IMG/VR virus record: IMGVR_UViG_3300021081_000011
Span: 1 to 41,671 of that record
Length of the DNA stretch: 41,671 nt
Source: a virus
Reading direction: 5' to 3' (one strand)
The notes beneath the pieces were generated by a model. That model saw only the letters and a program-made list of their open reading frames with translations. It was not told the origin of the DNA and did no database searches. Below, one piece after another: positions 40,331 through 41,671 of the stretch. Position 1 is the first letter of the stretch, and every line of letters begins with the position of its first letter. Made by a program: the position numbers and the translations under genes.

Positions 40331-40568
40331 TACTAGTGATCAAATCCTGCCTGTATCTCTCTTAGAGTACGCAGAACCAGAGGATGTTACCCACTACACC
40401 TGCTGTGATGATGACACCGCTATGTGTGGTGAGGACGTGAGCCAGGAGCGATGGCTCGGCGACGAGGAGGAACCATCGTCCTCATGCCTGATCTGTGAGT
40501 CAGTAATTCAACAGAAGCTATCATGCACGATCGACAGATGTCCCTTCGGATATTATCAGGATAGGTAA
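40320..40568 (+). CDS. Small cysteine-rich acidic protein
   Basis: An 82-residue protein from GTG 40320, which has AGGAGG nine bases upstream. An ATG at 40293 in the same frame is an alternative without a good ribosome binding site, and ATG 40311 is too close to it. Cysteines occur as HYTCCDDDTAMCG and SSCLICESV, then SCTIDRCPF, a pattern that could hold a zinc ion. The protein is otherwise acidic. Not recognised. Confidence 0.6.
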   Translation: MKIDTSDQILPVSLLEYAEPEDVTHYTCCDDDTAMCGEDVSQERWLGDEEEPSSSCLICESVIQQKLSCTIDRCPFGYYQDR

Positions 40569-40573
40569 GATCT

Positions 40574-40828
40574 ATGAAGCTGTTCAAGATGGTTCGTGAT
40601 GTCGACGTGACCGGCATCAGTGGCACGGGAGTAGTAGCCACCGGCGTCGAGTTCGATGACGGCACGGTGGTGATCCGTTGGCAGGGTGAACGCCCGTCCA
40701 CAGTGATCTGGGCATCCCTACGCGACGCGGTAGCTATCCACGGCCACGATGGAAAGACCCGGTTCGTGGACCTGGTCGGAGTCGAGGCCCTTGCCACTGA
40801 ACCTGACGACATACTCATCATCTCCTAA
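40574..40828 (+). CDS. Small conserved phage protein (84 aa)
   Basis: An 84-residue beta-rich protein: VTGISGTGVVATGVEFDDGTVVIRWQGERPS, then VAIHGHDGKTRFVDL. The S-G-T-G-x-V-A-x-G-x-x-F-x-D-G-x-V-x-x-R-W core and the later HGHxGxT are seen in short proteins of many actinobacterial phages and plasmids, of unknown function. The small beta-barrel look would suit a nucleic-acid or protein adaptor. It starts five bases after the preceding stop. Confidence 0.72.
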   Translation: MKLFKMVRDVDVTGISGTGVVATGVEFDDGTVVIRWQGERPSTVIWASLRDAVAIHGHDGKTRFVDLVGVEALATEPDDILIIS

Positions 40829-40848
40829 CACACACAGAAAGCGCCACT

Positions 40849-41514
40849 ATGCCTATCTTCCAGCTACGCATCGATGTCGAGTCATTCGTTGGCCATCCTT
40901 ACTGGCCCGAGCGGGAACGCCTAATTAACATCATCAAAGAGTCCGGAATGAGCCGGGCTCGCTCGACCGCTAACCGAAACAAAGCCCTGGAACAGCATCT
41001 GATCGCGCAAGGTATGACCCTCGCAGACTATGAGGAGCTAGAGAAACTGGCTAACCGATCCTTCTACACAGATGGCGACGGTACGATCATGATCCCTAAG
41101 CATGTCGTGGATGGCATGCTCACCGCTGCCTGTGACACCATCCGTTCCGCAGGCAGACCCTGTCCACCTGACATGGTCCGGGTAGTCCTCCGCTCCTCGC
41201 CCTGGCGTAGTGACCGTCGGCCTGATGACGCATTGATATGGGAGCGCTACGTTGTGGTCTCCGCTGGCACCGGAACCAAGCTGTCGAACCAGCGAGCGCT
41301 ACGACGTAACTCTTACCTGGGTGCTCAACCACCCGGTGAAGTGCCCGCGACTCCAGCGATGACATGCACCGGTACCCTCGACCTCGACCCGGAGATGGTT
41401 AAACCGGCCGTGGTCGAACAAATGCTCCGATGGGCCGGTCAGAACGTGGGTATCGGGGCGAGTCGGAAGATGGGCTGGGGCCGGTTTAAGGTTGTTGAGT
41501 TCTCAAAGATTTAG
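40849..41514 (+). CDS. Hypothetical protein with C-terminal glycine-rich motif
   Basis: A 221-residue protein, MPIFQLRIDVESFVGHPYW at the start. The centre contains a FYTDGDGTIMIPKHVVDGML segment and MTCTGTLDLDP. The end carries WAGQNVGIGASRKMGWGRFKV, a glycine-rich loop that recalls the G-rich loop of RAMP-type RRM proteins (Cas5/6/7), with a preceding strand-helix order that would fit. The resemblance is weak and could be chance. Known only as an unannotated phage family to me. A low-complexity repeat follows its stop. Confidence 0.6.
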   Translation: MPIFQLRIDVESFVGHPYWPERERLINIIKESGMSRARSTANRNKALEQHLIAQGMTLADYEELEKLANRSFYTDGDGTIMIPKHVVDGMLTAACDTIRSAGRPCPPDMVRVVLRSSPWRSDRRPDDALIWERYVVVSAGTGTKLSNQRALRRNSYLGAQPPGEVPATPAMTCTGTLDLDPEMVKPAVVEQMLRWAGQNVGIGASRKMGWGRFKVVEFSKI

Positions 41515-41671
41515 CCTTCGTCCCTCGCCGGCGCCACCGCCTCCGCCACCGCCTCCGCCACCGCCATCGCCCCACGCCTGCGCCAGCGCCACCGCCACCG
41601 CCATCGCCCCACGCCTGCGCCAGTGCCACCGCCACCGCCATCGCCTTCGCCTTCGCCTTCGCCTTCGCCAG
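41515..41671. repeat. GCC-rich tandem repeat to window edge
   Basis: After the last stop the DNA consists of GCC/CCG-rich repeats. A 37-bp unit at 41564-41600 is repeated at 41601-41637 with one change and begins again at 41638. It ends in four GCCTTC hexamers. The period is not divisible by three, so an extended repeat protein is unlikely on either strand. The array runs to the edge, so its full length is not visible. Confidence 0.7.

Noticed and set aside
41515-41671. CRISPR array
   Set aside because: Repeats are contiguous and low-complexity, with no unique spacers.

Overview
The window is a stretch of a tailed double-stranded DNA phage genome of the siphovirus type. It most likely comes from an actinobacterial phage or prophage. 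The evidence is high GC content, frequent GTG and TTG starts, dense ATGA-type start/stop overlaps, and a head-tail gene order and protein families typical of actinobacteriophages. The host genus cannot be read from the sequence. No integrase, lysin or holin is seen.

Layout. The left end (1-5644) is a nucleotide-sugar and methyl transfer island: glycosyltransferases of the GT2, GT4 and DUF616-like types, three class I methyltransferases and a MazG-like hydrolase. A plus-strand block (793-2924) sits between two minus-strand blocks. From 5641 to 32248 the minus strand carries the virion module, read leftward in this order: terminase large subunit, small membrane protein, portal, MuF-like protein, capsid maturation protease, a 1686-residue polyvalent protein, major capsid protein, a second structural protein, major tail protein, three neck/connector proteins, the frameshifted tail assembly chaperones, tape measure, and three tail/baseplate proteins. 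From 32356 to the right end the plus strand carries replication and regulation genes: a conserved hypothetical, a tRNA cluster, a helix-turn-helix protein, a Cas4-like nuclease, a possible ssDNA-binding protein, a primase-helicase, two ParB-like proteins and several small proteins.

Two features stand out. (1) The MuF-like gene contains a 265-residue intein with no endonuclease in its own frame. The opposite strand of the same DNA (27094-27816) encodes a complete 240-residue endonuclease of the Vsr/EDxHD-like homing type, with its own ribosome binding site. It is fully nested antisense and in codon register, so splicing element and probable homing enzyme share about 90% of the same base pairs. 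(2) In the 33.1-33.7 kb intergenic region, two tRNAs appear circularly permuted. In each, the 3' half (T arm plus 3' acceptor strand) lies directly upstream of the 5' half (5' acceptor strand plus D arm), separated by 7-8 nt, and the acceptor strands pair over 7 of 7 positions. The units repeat about every 150 nt and are followed by a conventional but imperfect tRNA-Cys-like sequence.

How the parts work together. Terminase, portal, MuF protein, protease and capsid protein build and fill the head. The neck proteins join it to a tail whose length is set by the 671-residue tape measure. The transferase island probably decorates virion or host polysaccharide, DNA or protein; its target is unknown. 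The right arm supplies replication, recombination-type nuclease activity, tRNAs and DNA-binding regulators.
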